This document shows, in pieces, positions 32,601-44,281 of a stretch of DNA of 64,000 nucleotides. The position numbers and the translations under genes were made by a program. The notes below the pieces were generated by a model, which was not told where the DNA came from, did not search any database, and worked only from the letters and a program-made list of their open reading frames with translations. Source of the DNA: Takakia lepidozioides (taxonomy: Eukaryota; Streptophyta; Takakiopsida; Takakiales; Takakiaceae); NCBI GenBank assembly GCA_030704615.1, contig CM060734.1, positions 51,538,042 through 51,602,041 on the forward strand. The letters are read 5' to 3'. How positions within the stretch are numbered: position 1 is the stretch's first letter; each line of letters starts with the position of its first letter.

Positions 32601-35600
32601 GTGTACCAATCCTCAACTATGAACGATGTTGGGTTGACAGCATTAATGCCTTATGTTAAGCGTGAGTGGCCTTACACCAGGACTTGGGACTCCACAAGTT
32701 TGGGAGAACAATTTTCTTATGCTTATGCCAAGCTCTTCAAGTCTCTTGTACGAGAATGTGGGGCGCTTGTGCTGCAAGATTTACGGACCCCTTTAGTGGA
32801 TGCAGCCAATGCTGTGCAAGAACGAGGCAGGCAATGCATAGCTGCAGAGATAATAGGTGGGCTGCTACGTTCAGATGTGGGGTGTGTGGTTGAAGCGTGG
32901 CATGACTGGCTAAGCCCTCTGTTGCGCAAGGTTCTTTTGCATTCCACCGTCGAGTCTGCCTCAGAATGGGCAGCTTGTGTGCGATTCGCAATTGGAGGCA
33001 AGGGCTGCAGTGGCCGCCATGTGCCGGTGCTGCGCTCAAGTATAGTGAAGTTCTTGGGAGAGACTTTGCCAGCAGGAGCAGCCACTAGTCTGGTAACTAA
33101 GCGCCTTATGCTACTGCAGGCTGCACTCCTTGAGCTCGGGCATGACTGCGAACTTGAGTTCCAGGCTGCTCTCCTTACCGAAATCATAGGTTATATGACT
33201 CATCCAGCATCTCAGGTAAGTTTTCTTAGTATAAGCCGTAAGTCCTTTCCCAACAGTTGATTGGTATAATTTGAATGTTGCCCCATGTTGGTCAGCAGAC
33301 CTGTGGGAACATTGCACGGTAAAGGACATTCCAGCTCACAAAGCAATCCTTGACTGGATAATACAGGTGCGGGAAGCGGTAGGCAGCATTATGTGCATCC
33401 TTGGTGCCAACCTCTTGGGTGCCAGTGAGGAGATTCAAAGTGCTGGTAGAGTGAATGACTGGAAGATACTTGTGATAGAGGGTGCACAATCTGCTGCTGC
33501 CATCATCCAAAGCAAGGGCGGAGATGTGGGTAAGACGTCTATTGATGATGCATCCAGTGCTTCTGCGAAAGAGGCTCTGAAGCGGATTGACACGGTAGCC
33601 TCCATGCTCGTTCCTCTGTTTCTACATGTTCCGTTCTCCATTCTGTATCAAAATGCATCTAAAAATGCTTTTGGGACTGTGAATCTGTCGTAACTTTCTT
33701 AACTACTTTGGTAGGCCAAGGAAGCATGTGGGTGGGGGTTGGGTACCTGCTAACAAGAGAAAGCGGTATGTGCTTGCAGACATTACACTTCGTGGTGGCA
33801 AGCATACGATCAGGAAATGCTGCTACTTTGATGCACATCCTTCTTGGTGTCTTCTGTCCAGTGCTCTCTATGCAGGTCCAAATCTAGCACTCCTTTTGAA
33901 AATTCAGTTCACTGTGTTGAACAATGAGGGATGTTTTGTATGCTTAGGTACCTGGAAGTGTTAGACTACGAAGACTTCTTTCCAACCGCATGTCCTTTTC
34001 CCCAAATCTGTTTTCTTTACTTTGACCAACATCAAGTAGAATCTAACAATTTTTGCATGGAAAGGAGCATGCAATGCTGTGCCCATAGTTGACAGAAGGA
34101 CAATCACAAGAAAGGGATAGTACTTTTGACAGTTTGAAGTTGTCCATATGCTATCAATTATCCAGTGACACTTAAGAATGGTCGAAGGAGATGCAAAGTC
34201 TTGAGTGGTTGTCTTGACAGATAGTCAGTGGCCATTCCTTTACATTCTTTTGTTGGTAATAATTTTAACGCATGCTCCTTGTTGCTCATAATCTTTGAAG
34301 ACAAGATTTTTTCATGAGTTTTCATATGCTCTGGCATAGAGCCTGTGTAAGTGGGAGGGGATATGTATTGTGATGTAGAGAGTTTAGGGTGGGGGTGCTG
34401 AAATGTGACGGGGGAGGGTTGAATGTATTGCACAGGACATATGGGACAAGGATGTGAAGGCCTTGGCAAAGTCAGCTTTACAGCTGCTGATGTGGCAGCC
34501 CTTCCCACCAGAGCACTTGGAAGGTGCTGTGACAGGGGTTCTGTTGGCTAGCAACCACAGCAACTGGCATACGCGTGTTGCAGCTTTGACTTTCTTGCCG
34601 CCATTCATGTTCAGGTGTGTGTCATTATTTGCTCTCTTGCACAGACTGCCTTCCACATTATACAACGAGTATTGATGAGATTGGGTTGGGGCATGGTGCA
34701 GGCACACCTTCACCATGGCCACTGCTCATTTGACTGCCTCGTGGGATCAAGTGCAACGTTTGCTCTCTGACCCTCAGATTGAGGTATTTCTGGGGGAGTA
34801 CAAGGAGAGGTGGCTTTAGTGGTCCAAAAGTAATTGGAGATGTTGTGTTGCAGAACAGTAGATTTAGTCCATTTTTGTATGTCTATTTTCTTAATCATGA
34901 TGTAACAGGAAAGCAAACCTCTGCAGGTGAGAGAGCTAGCAGCAACTACAATGGCAGGCCTGATGAAGGGAGCCGGCAGTAAGTTTGCTGATGTATTCCG
35001 GAAACAGGCACTGGAAGCTGCTGTGGCTCTGCAAGCTACCAAGCTGAAAACCAGGTATTTGGGTGACTCCTGCCTTGGCCTTCACTGTCCTTGAGCTGGA
35101 AGTTCGTGAAACTGGACTCTGGGGATCTAACAAGATATATGGCCTGGTCTGTGGGCAGGAGAAAAACTGCAGGAAGTTCGACTGCAGCCACACATGGAGT
35201 GGTCTTAGGCGTGGCTGCTTGTGTGCTATCTGTGCCCTATGACATGCCTCGGTAAGTTCCACCCTAAATTGCTCTGCATTTGACAGACAGCTGCTTGTTA
35301 TCATATGAAGGTGCTATTATATATGTAGCTCACATAAGGTGCAAGTCTGATTGGTGTACCAAGGACATGGGTGCCAACGGAGTAGCAGAACAAGAGGAGC
35401 CAAATCAGGAGGGCCAGGCAGGCATGCCTAAGCAGTCAAAAGTATGCTGAATGAGAGGCAGTAAGGACTCGTGTGCTTGAGGTGGGTGCAGGTGGCTTCC
35501 TGAGATAGTGACGGTGTTGGCGCGTTTTAACCACGAGCCGTGGCCCATTCGAGGCACAGTGACAAAGACCATAGCAGATTTCCGGCGTACCCATTCTGAC

Positions 35601-35786
35601 ACCTGGGAATTCCAAAAGCTCTGCTTCAGTGCAGGGCAGTTAGAGGTAAGGTTATGCAATGGAATGGTGGACATAACTGGTATGGTTCATCTGCACAGTG
35701 GCTGGAGATCTCCTCTGTAACTAACTAATCTTTGTTTCTTGCAGGTATTGTCGGACTTGACATCCTCTGCATCCTACTTTGTGTAA
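23619..35786 (+). CDS. PA200: Proteasome activator subunit 4 (PA200/Blm10 family)
   Basis: A large HEAT-repeat solenoid that caps the 20S proteasome in the nucleus and opens its gate. Exons: 23619-23779, 24435-24537, 24646-24758, 24968-25090, 25279-25395, 25503-25671, 25820-25939, 26094-26161, 26274-26375, 26556-26763, 27023-27283, 27433-27560, 27881-27986, 28129-28347, 28661-28810, 29095-29177, 29438-29646, 29797-29992, 30123-30202, 30366-30483, 30614-30766, 31128-31296, 31458-31501, 31633-31675, 31813-31970, 32103-32212, 32335-33215, 33367-33594, 33780-33875, 34436-34614, 34702-34783, 34927-35054, 35159-35251, 35492-35645, 35745-35786. All phases agree; the sum is 1,797 codons plus stop (Arabidopsis about 1,816, from memory). 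Conserved landmarks: MHVCNAWLPPAVAEK at the start, LLEQYYHPSNGG across the exon 8/9 join, GLDANDPPKTLATLQL, AAEIIGGLLRSDVG, VPYDMPRWLPEIVTVLARF. It ends SASYFV, a hydrophobic-Tyr-x tail like that which inserts into the 20S ring. The exon 14/15 border is uncertain (the acceptor at 28661 is weak; a longer exon 15 is possible). Confidence 0.93.
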
Positions 35787-37337
35787 TTCTCATCTTGCTC
35801 GGTGATAGATATACAGCTAATCAAACTGGAACCTGGAGGAGTCGTCAAATTCTTACTATTAAATTTTATGAGTCGGTCCTTTAGGTAGGACGATGGTTTT
35901 GCTAGATCTATGTCTAGTCTGTCATCCATTCATGCAAATTTTAGAAACTACAGGAGGAAGGGCCAACATTCAAACATTGTTTACTGACAGAAAGTTAAGT
36001 ATAGCTTATGATGATAAGTTGAACAAAATAAGCTGGCAATGTGCACGACCCACATTCAGAGCTGCCATGTGATCGATCATATGTTGACATGGAAAAGTAA
36101 TTTCCTACTGCGTGTACCTACAATTGACTGCCAGCAATCTATGCCATAAAATGTGTAGACAGTGTTCATATCCTTGCCTTGCATGTTGTGAGTTGGGTTG
36201 TGATGAGGAGACTGATTTTTGAGCCTGCGACATTCCGTTCTGCTATTGCAACAAAAAGAAGTGAAAAACAAAGCAAAGAAAACTTGTAAGTGGGGGTTCT
36301 TGAGATGTTCTTTGCTTATTGACCTCATATTTGATATCTTGCATGTATATTGACTGTGTATTACACCTGAGTCTCAAGTATGTGTAAAAGTAAAAATCAG
36401 AGTCTAGTAAGAAAAGGTCTCTCAATCCAGTTGATATCAAGTGTTAGAGTTTCTCTTGTACATCCTGTACACCCTGTGAAGGGTACCTACAGCGAGGCAG
36501 CACGATGCCGTGGAAGCGGAGTCTCCCAAGGAGAAACTGATAAGGTGAGTGGAGTACCACAATCCGGAATCTATTACCACAAGGTGTCTCTTTGATACCA
36601 TATTTTCAAGTAGAAGCAGAAGACCTGCCGTATTGTTTGCACTCTATCTCATCCCTAATTAGCACCGTGAATTCGAAGCTTGTCGAAGTTTGTCGAGATG
36701 TACCGAAAGAGAAACGATGAGTCGGAACACTGTGTTACTGGATGGAGAGCTTATGCCTTTGGTCATGTTCCCTCCTAGGTACTCTAATGAGCTATGATGA
36801 GAGGTTTGCTCAAGGATCTCCTCCTTGATATGCTACTACATGAGAGGAAATGAAGGTGGAGTCTATGATAATCGCTTCGAGATAATTGCTTCCCCGCCCT
36901 CTACCAAGCCTTTTAGTCCAGAATACCGAGTCCAGTACCAAAGGATTCGTCTATTGTGCTCTCTAAGCTCTCTTCTTGAGTGGAAGAACACTCTTCCTTA
37001 GAAGCGCTATGATAGTTTATGGTGTCAAAGGATGTGCCTCATCATTGAAGACTTCGTCTAGAAGGGACTGGACAGTGACCAATTCTAAGCAACAGGTGGT
37101 AGAGTATCACCAGATGAGGCAGAGCAGATTAGTCTCTCACAAATTCTTCATCACATTAACTTGTTAAAATATAAGACATTTACTTATAAAACTATTGAGG
37201 GAGTAGCATGAGGTCTTCATCTATGTCTGACTTTCTTGCTAGCTTTGCGATTACAGATGCAGGCTTGCATTAGACTGTAAGAGCAGTGCTCACTAAATAG
37301 GCTTCGCATTAGAGGGCCCATAAGATCTCTTGCCCCG
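35787..37337. other. Intergenic, no gene recognised
   Basis: Holds the PA200 3' region. A short stretch near 36884-36915 (GATAATTGCTTCC and CCCTCTACCAAGCCTT) resembles LINE-A 3' coding sequence at 41208-41245. No coding sequence supported. Confidence 0.4.
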
Positions 37338-38018
37338 CTAGTGGTCGTTTTCTTGGAAACCCTCAAGGCCTCCTTGAAAATATCCTTCAAAACAACTCCT
37401 ATCTGGAAGTCCAAGGTTTGCCAATCCCTTCTCAAGTTTCTGTAACGACTCCCTTCCAACATCTTTTTTCTCATCCTCTCGGTCTATGGGACAAAAATTC
37501 ACGTAAAGAAAACTCTCGCATTCTGTAAATGTCTGTCGCAATGTGGCTTCATTCTCTGCTCACATCTTTGTCTGGCAATCTGTAACAACCACAGTAACTG
37601 CATCTGAAAGGATTTGATTGAAGAACTTCCCTAGTCTTTGATCATATGTAGTCATTCTGTTGTTTCTCACCACATAAATGTAGTGAGAGTATGTCCCACA
37701 TGTGTCCGTCACAAATTTCTGCTTGAGTGTTGCTTGGTTCGTGGACCTTACAGTACTTCCCTCGTGCTGTAACATCCCATCCTCTACCTTCTCCCCTTTC
37801 AATATCACTCCTCTAGCACTTGAACTTGCTACAAAAGCATGGTCGGTATCAAGATCGCCACGAGTCAGCATTTGTGCGATAGTGGATTTGCCCGATTCTG
37901 TCCTTCCAAACAGAATTACACGTTCACTGCTTATCACTTTCAGATTCCCTCCAGGGATTGTCATTCTGTAGATAATCGTATCGACCTCGCCACGACCTTG
38001 TTTCGGTACAATCTTCAT
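37338..38018 (-). pseudogene. AIG1-like P-loop GTPase, interrupted
   Basis: Plant AIG1/GIMAP-like proteins are GTP-binding and often stress-induced. The frame from 38018 has a G1 loop ILFGRTESGKSTIAQML at about residue 36, a probable G3 (VTDTCG), then a region YDQRLGKFFNQILSDAVTVV followed by VTDCQTKM. A TGA at 37560-37562 then interrupts. The same frame goes on without a shift for 74 codons and contains ESFLYVNFCPIDREDEKKDV, which matches the region after G4 in the family. The loop between G3 and the next helix is shorter than usual, suggesting a deletion or a missed intron. Either the stop is real and the protein is truncated, or this is a recent pseudogene. Confidence 0.6.
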
Positions 38019-38279
38019 AATCTATGTGCGTATGATGTGGTGTGAAGTCAGAATCTGAAAAGGTTCTTTCCATGCAGTTTCCACGATGATGAGGGGTGTG
38101 ACACACCGGAAGTGGCAAAACACATACGATGTTTGTCCAGGGACATCGACAATCTCCCATCCCAAAAAAAACAGACAATAACCCCACAATGCAAGGATAC
38201 AAGCAGCTTCAAGTCCCCCAAGAGCTTGGGTTACTGACCAAAAAAACAAGACGGTCGTCAATACCAAGAGTTGCCATTT

Positions 38280-39622
38280 TCAGTTGGAGGTGCTGGAGGG
38301 ATTCGTGGAAGACTGTACGCACTTGACCTGCCGCCTAATGGGTCTCATGCTCTCCAACAGATATGACAACCCTTGCAACACATGCAGCCGGCTGTAAGGC
38401 ACACCAGTCTTAGCAAGTGCATTTCCGCGCGAGTCCAGTAGCACAAAACATGGAACGTACTTGATCTCATACTGCAATACCTGCCATCACCCTGGTCTTA
38501 TCAGCCCGTGGACATGCATGTTCAACCTACAAAGTTGCCCTAGAACGGTTTTAAACGATGCCCAAAGGTTGCATCATCCAAACAGATTTGACTCTCGCTG
38601 CTAGGCTTGTGCATGAGCATGTCAATACCTTCATTTTATCCCCTTTAAACACTTTGATCTTCACGTCCAACATTCAGAATACTTGCCACATACCCATGCC
38701 CTCATCATGGAATCTGGATTGGAGGCAGATGCATGTGTGGGGAGTGCACTTGAAGACATGTATGCCCATGTTCGCCTACCCTCACACTAAGGTCCTAAGC
38801 AATTACCACCGAGTCATTATATAACGCCAGAAGCACCAGCATACAGATCTATATATATGTGAGAGTGGAGGAGAACTCCAGGCTTACTATTCAAAGCTAA
38901 ATGCTTGAAGGAAAAGGATTGACCGTATCCATGCTTTGTGTGCTCTCTCACTGAATCTGGAAAGCCAGGAGTGAGCCCCTCACAAGGCAGTATCTGTTCT
39001 CTTTTCTTCTGCCAACTGGGCGCACATCTGTGGCGGCAAGGCTATAGCAAATAACTTCTAAATTGTTCAACTAAATCCAAGCACTTACAGTGACTGCTCT
39101 ATGAAAGAGGAAACAAAGACTAAAGAACAAAGCAAGAGGAGTAAACAACAAAAAAAACAATGGACACTACAGGGATCGTCGGTATGGATGTCTTTGCAGG
39201 AAAAGCATATCCCTCAAACACAAAACCCACACAAAAGGATTGCCACGCTGATGATAAATGCAAGAGTAAATTGACAGCACACACACCTCTGGCAACCATT
39301 TCTTGTTCTCGACATCCGCCATGACAATGTGCAACCAATCCTTGTTCTTCGCCTCCACCTCCATCACCACCTTCAACAGAGAGCGGCACAGCGTACACTT
39401 CGGGGAATAAAACTCTAACAGTGTGGCCTTAGGTCGACTAGCCAAAGCCTGCGCTAGGGCGCGTTCTTCAGCCTCGCCCTGCTCCTCCGCTGAGAGAGGG
39501 CGCGCACCGCGCTCGCTCTTGTGGCGCCACCGCCCAAGACTCTCGCCAAGACCCTGGACGTGAGGAACAAATTGTTGCAACAAAGACAAACCCCCATGAT
39601 TTTCCCCAGTGGCATCCGCCAT
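38280..39622 (-). CDS. Thioredoxin-like protein
   Basis: Two exons, 39622-39287 and 38480-38280, phase 0, 178 residues. The thioredoxin fold shows as [20 protein letters not shown] (CxxC active site CTLC), a conserved aspartate in [10 protein letters not shown], and [18 protein letters not shown] with the cis-proline before the second half of the fold. The N-terminal 55 residues are an Ala/Glu/Arg-rich extension without clear similarity. The ATG at 39622 (MADATGEN) was chosen; the frame stays open upstream to about 40030, so a longer N-terminus such as a plastid transit peptide is possible. The exact family is not recognised. The 805-bp intron contains a LINE-A 3' fragment. The sequence upstream of the start is a PA200-derived duplication. 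Confidence 0.72.
38970..39057 (+). mobile_element. LINE-A 3'-end fragment in thioredoxin intron
   Basis: GAGTGAGCCCCTCACAAGG, ACTGGGCGCA and GGCTATAGCAAATAACTT correspond to the last 90 bp of LINE-A (compare 59918-60015 and the minus-strand copy at 54560-54650). Its orientation is opposite to the host gene. It is diverged and very short. Confidence 0.6.
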
Positions 39623-39969
39623 GGCCGCCACACGCCCAAATGCAACGCTACCCTGCCCCCGAGCGCTAGATGCCGGAGAAGGGTGAGGCCATCCCGCAAT
39701 TAACCTCTGCCCAATGTTGTGCACAGACTTCCAAGGCCATGGGAGCTCAAGCTCAAGCTTGCATCCTCCTGGGCACCAGTTCCTCACCACCCAATTTCGC
39801 CCCCTGCCCCTCCCGTCCTGCATACTGTCCCTTGCACCTTCCCTCCCTCCATGCGTGTGACAACCCAACAACAAACAGGGCATCCCATGTGTGTTTGAGT
39901 ACCTATTTGGAAGAATCCAAAAGGTAGGGAAGACTATTAAATTTTGATGGGTGGGACTGGGTGGGATTG

Positions 39970-40947
39970 GATGGGACTGGACTTGCTTCTGCAGTCTTCT
40001 GATAATTTGTTTATCTAGGTTTTTCCCCATCTCGTGTTTTATGGCCAGCTCTCAATCTTGCTTAGTAAGCCAGGCTTTGCATGTTAGCATGTCCTTGTTT
40101 ACTAGACTAGGTGTGCGGAAGCTGACTACCTACTTTTGATGGTGAACAGCAAAAGTGGGGCCATTGTGTCACTCGAGGGTTGAGGAAATATCATGAGAAA
40201 CTTTTCGAAGATCATCGTGTGGCGGCCTTTATACAAAGTTTTGTTGACCACACACTTCAAGAGGTGAAGTGCTCACAATGCAGGCCGTGTTGGAATGATG
40301 AGTGGTGGTATGATATTGTGAATGTACATTGTTAGAGATGCACATTAGTTCTTAATCAATTGTGAGAAAGGATCCATGGTTTGTTGAGATGTGTACTGCA
40401 AGAGTCTAGTTGATTTAGCCATGTCTAGTTTTACTCACAGGCGATATTCTTGTGAAGGGGTGGCATTAAGAATGGAACATTTGGACTCCATTGTTGCTCT
40501 TGTCCGCTGCTGTCGGCGCTTCTTTCCACCCAGTTCAGATGCGGAGATTTGGTGTGAGTTTCGGTATGTTGCATTTTAGACTTCGTCATCAGACCTGATT
40601 TGTTAGTGTAGTCTGCTAGAAAGATGAACTTCTTTCTCCTTCTAGTGTTTCATAGGTTGGTGGATATATTTTCTCATGTAACTGACGTTGGTGTCAATAA
40701 AAGAGGAGTTTGGGGCAGGTCTGAATGGACTTATAAAGATCTATATGTCTGGCTTGGCAGGCCTGCACTTGAAGATCTTTCTCACAATTCAGCTTTGGAG
40801 GCAATGGGCTTTATTTCCCTGTTTCTACCAACAACATCCCTAAGCAAGTAAGAAAGTTGGTAGGATGCAGGACAGCTGGTATAATCTGTAACTGAGGCGG
40901 GCACATTGTTGGCCTGCGGGTGTGTATTCAGTGCCTGGATAACCGAA
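39970..40947 (+). pseudogene. PA200 genomic fragment (exons 2-6, introns kept)
   Basis: Matches PA200 from about 24490 to 25520, introns included, with small deletions (about 50 bp lost near 40852). It is therefore a DNA-level duplication, not a processed copy. It is disabled: the CAG at the end of exon 2 became TAG at 40015-40017, and the end of exon 5 is deleted. It breaks off at ATAACCGAA, 18 bp into exon 6, where LINE-A sequence begins. Confidence 0.85.
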
Positions 40948-40948
40948 A

Positions 40949-41600
40949 CAATTTGTCCAGATTTCCTCTAAAAAACCCTTCACACAACTGTGTGTGATCT
41001 GCCCAGCAGTTAGACCCCAGGACCAGGGCTTTAGGCTCAGCCTCGAGATTTTGAAAGTCGGTGAAGGGACTATGTTCATAATGTTCCTGAACTCTGGTGA
41101 GAATACCCGAGACATTCTATCAAACAATGGATATTGTGGCTGCCCACACATTGGGCATTGACAGTCTCCATTTGCTCTCCGCATCTGTAAGGGTATGCAA
41201 TAGGTGTTCAAGATAATTGCTTGGACCCCACCCTCTACCAAGCCTTCCAAATGCGCAAAATCAACAGTTCAAAGGTAGACTCCCCACCCTCAGTTTAAAT
41301 TTCAGTCTCGTGCCAAGGATAGGTAGGCCCTTCAGATAATCCTTAAGGGCCTCATTCATATCACAGACTGGAAATAAACTCTCTTCAGTTTTATGCCTAA
41401 CAGCTTGATCTCATTGGTCCACCATTTCACTTCACTTTCTGCATAAAGTGAGTTTCCTTCCAATAATCTTTTCAGCCACAGAAGTAATAAAACTCTCCCA
41501 AGTGTCCACAATTCTTTCGACATCACTCCTTGCATCACCCAAGCGAGAGGGGGGATCTTCAAGCAATTTTATGAAGAGAGAGCCTCCTTCCAGGCCTGGA
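40949..41600 (-). mobile_element. LINE-A fragment with the RT region deleted
   Basis: On the minus strand, WESFITSVAEKIIGRKLTLC and KWWTNEIKL (41380-41540) match the region after the endonuclease. Then, with the whole reverse transcriptase missing, CQCPMCGQPQ and SCVKGFLEEIW (40950-41250) match the C-terminal zinc finger and tail. An internal deletion of about 1.8 kb relative to the 54.5-kb copy is implied. It lies between two PA200-derived segments. Confidence 0.75.
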
Positions 41601-41679
41601 CATATTCCTGTCACTGAGAGATATCTGATATGTCAGACATAATCTTCATTGAGTGAGAGAATGTACTCATATGTAAGAT

Positions 41680-41793
41680 GTTTGCTGTGCAAAGTTGCTG
41701 GCCCTGACATGATACTTGAATGCAACCCTACAGTGAGCCTTGTTATTCGATATATAAGAAATTCTTTGCAGTTCATTTGAGAATCTAGTGTAA
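41680..41793 (+). pseudogene. Second PA200-derived fragment (intron sequence)
   Basis: GCAAAGTTGCTGGCCCTGAC to GAGAATCTAGT matches 30934-31031, an intron of PA200 between exons 21 and 22, with few changes. Together with 39970-40947 it suggests that a larger PA200 duplicate once lay here and was cut down, with LINE-A sequence now in the gap. Confidence 0.75.
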
Positions 41794-43030
41794 GAAAAAT
41801 GGCCTTGGTTTAAAGCGGTACAGATGCAAATTCTGCACATAGTTCGTGATGGTATTGTACCTCTAGCTTCAAGCACTCCATGGAGGAAAGATGATTGCAG
41901 TGGTTCCAAATTTTTTTCCAACCAGGAAACGAGAGCAACCCTGTTTAGGACCATCAAGAACACGTCTGTTCATCAACTTTCCAAATCTCAAGGCCTAAAG
42001 CCTAAAGCTCCCGCCCTGTTGGGCAAGGTGGTGTCGACTTATCTGGTTGTGGGAACTGAGATGGACTTGGTCTCTAATTTCCCCCCTGGACTAACATATA
42101 AACAGAGACGGTTTGGATTTGCGAATGTAGAGACCCCCAGGGAAAAAGGTGAAAAAAACTGGAAGGTAAAGTGGGCCAATGTGACCTAATAGTTACATAA
42201 AATATGCCTGAGTGCAAGTAGGTCACCCCCCTTAAGTGCAAGTGGGCCTAATATTTCATGTAGGCTATTGGGCTGCAAATAATGGTGCACAGCATGCAAG
42301 TGGCCCCTCCTTCCTACCGACAATTGTTCATAGTTATGGGAGGGGGTGGGTTCATTGAATATAACTAGGGTAGCATGTGCCGTTGGCCCAAGTGTCCAAT
42401 ATCATGTAAGTAAGTTTTTTTCCACAGAGCCTATGACCAGATTTGAACCAGAGACCTTTCCCTTGATATCTTTGTCCCACGAATGCCCACTTTGCCATTT
42501 TTGCTATTTTTGTGAATTTTCAGCGACCAAAAGTACTTCGAATTCCACATCTCCCGTCCCTCATCCCAACACTCTCTTTTTCCTCTCTTCTCTCACTTGC
42601 ATGAGCATGAGAGCATCCTGTAGACACTCCTCAAACCGCCCTCCACGAGCTCGTGAAACTTGGCCTCCAAGGCCCCATGCACCTTATGTCCACCAACCAT
42701 TCCTCGGAATGGAACCACCTCAAGAAACCACACTATCCACTGAAGGTTCAAAAATGGAGCAAATAGAGGTACATATAGGCCCCACCAACAATTCTGTCCA
42801 AAGGAATTACCTGCAGGCTAGTCTTCCCCATAATTAAGAACTGGACTGAAAACCCCAAAAGATTACATGCAGGGAAGTAATCCCCTTTGTTAAAACGCAA
42901 TAGGGAGGCAATTCCGACCGGATCAGCTAGCTCAAAACCGTTGTTCTTCAGAGCCGAGCCTCCCCATCAAGGTCACACGAAACGAGTGATTTTTATTTTA
43001 TTTTTTATTTTATTTTAAATTTACTCTGCC
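41794..43030. other. No gene recognised
   Basis: Two frames of 121 (41824-42189) and 163 (42346-42837) codons are open but resemble nothing I know. An A/T-rich run of ATTTT units lies at 42990-43020. Likely decayed repeat DNA. Confidence 0.35.
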
Positions 43031-43039
43031 TGTTCGCGG

Positions 43040-43480
43040 CCTTCCGTGGATTTAACCGCCACGACTCCTCACGGCCCGCCATAGGCGCTCACTGGCCACG
43101 GGCTGCCCCGTGATACCCCGTGGTACCACGCCCATGAGCCTTCACGGCCCGCCATTCCCACGATCTGGTCACCGTGCCCACCCGTGGTGTCCGCGCCACG
43201 GGCTTCCGCGCCACGGCTTCCCACCGTCACGGTCAACGGTCACGGCCTGGGCTCGTGGTATCTCATGATACCGCCCCCACAGGCCATCACGGCCACGACC
43301 ACGGCCATGCCCACTGTTCCCTGCATTCCCTGGAACTCCCCATGAGTTCCCATGCGTTCTCGAGGCGTTCCCACGCGTTCCCACGCGTTCCTGAGCTGGG
43401 GTTTGCTCCTGCACCTGCTATCGACGAGCTATGGCTTCGGTGAAGCCACCAGACCTGCTGCCATGCTCTCTTGGGCTCTC
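43040..43480. repeat. CACGG-rich degenerate repeat stretch
   Basis: CCACGG, CACGGCC and their complements (CCGTGG, GGCCGTG) recur about every 10-25 bp, often as near-palindromes (CCCCGTGGTACCACG). From 43330 the motif changes to CCCACGCGTTCC repeats (43366-43389). GC content is well above the flanks. I know no gene for it; a decayed satellite or transposon part is likely. Confidence 0.55.
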
Positions 43481-44281
43481 ACGGCCCACTAGAAGCGCCC
43501 CCAACTCAACAAACAAGCTATATGCTACCCAACAAGCTCCTTTTTCTTCATAAAGCTCACAAAAACAAATCTGAAAATACACACCTTCACAACCTTGGTG
43601 TACCTGCAGTTCTACTACACATTCCCTGGCTCTAGGATGCCTAGTTGCTGCCCTTCCAGCCCCACTCTTGCCACTCCAAGAGCCCTTATAGTGCTAGAGT
43701 TTCAGATTGAAACTTCCAACTCAAGCACATCTTCACAAGTGCACTGATTTGCACACAAGAGGGACCAGCCCCCTCTCTTCACTCATACCTCTTCATCAGC
43801 TTGGAGCTAAAGCTCCCAACAGGCTGCGATGCATCCCCTCGCAGCTCCACTATTCGGCTGCTCTTCATCTACCCGCAACAACTAGTTTCGGGCAGAAATA
43901 TCTGGAGCTGATCATATCATCTCCAACCTGCAACACGCTAGTTTCCCATGCGCAGCCCACATTCTTGCAGCTCCTTAACTCGGCCTGCAGCTGAAGAAGA
44001 CAACCACCAGTTCGCACACTCGTGGCCAGCATCTCCTCCGCTTCACACTAGAAGCCCAAACTTGGTTGCCATAGTGTTGAGCTATGCAACGCCACCATTC
44101 AATACAGGCTGACCGCCTCTCTATCCATTGCAAACCTGCAACCTGTTCGTCTTCGCACTCTATCCGCTTTGGATAGGCTCATGCACGGATCCCTGCATTC
44201 TAAGCTGAACCGCTTCTCATGAAAACACAAGTGCTACAACTCGAACCTGGCACTCACAGACTCGAGCTCATCTTTCTCGAG

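Noticed and set aside
32723-33187. 154-codon minus-strand frame
   Set aside because: It is the antisense shadow of the largest PA200 exon.
38022-38267. 81-codon minus-strand frame with hydrophobic stretches just after the thioredoxin-like stop
   Set aside because: No family recognised, no splice link to either neighbour, and hydrophobic frames of this size arise by chance in T-rich DNA.
41824-42837. Frames of 121 and 163 codons on the plus strand
   Set aside because: No recognisable domain, compositional bias and repeat context; not enough to call genes.
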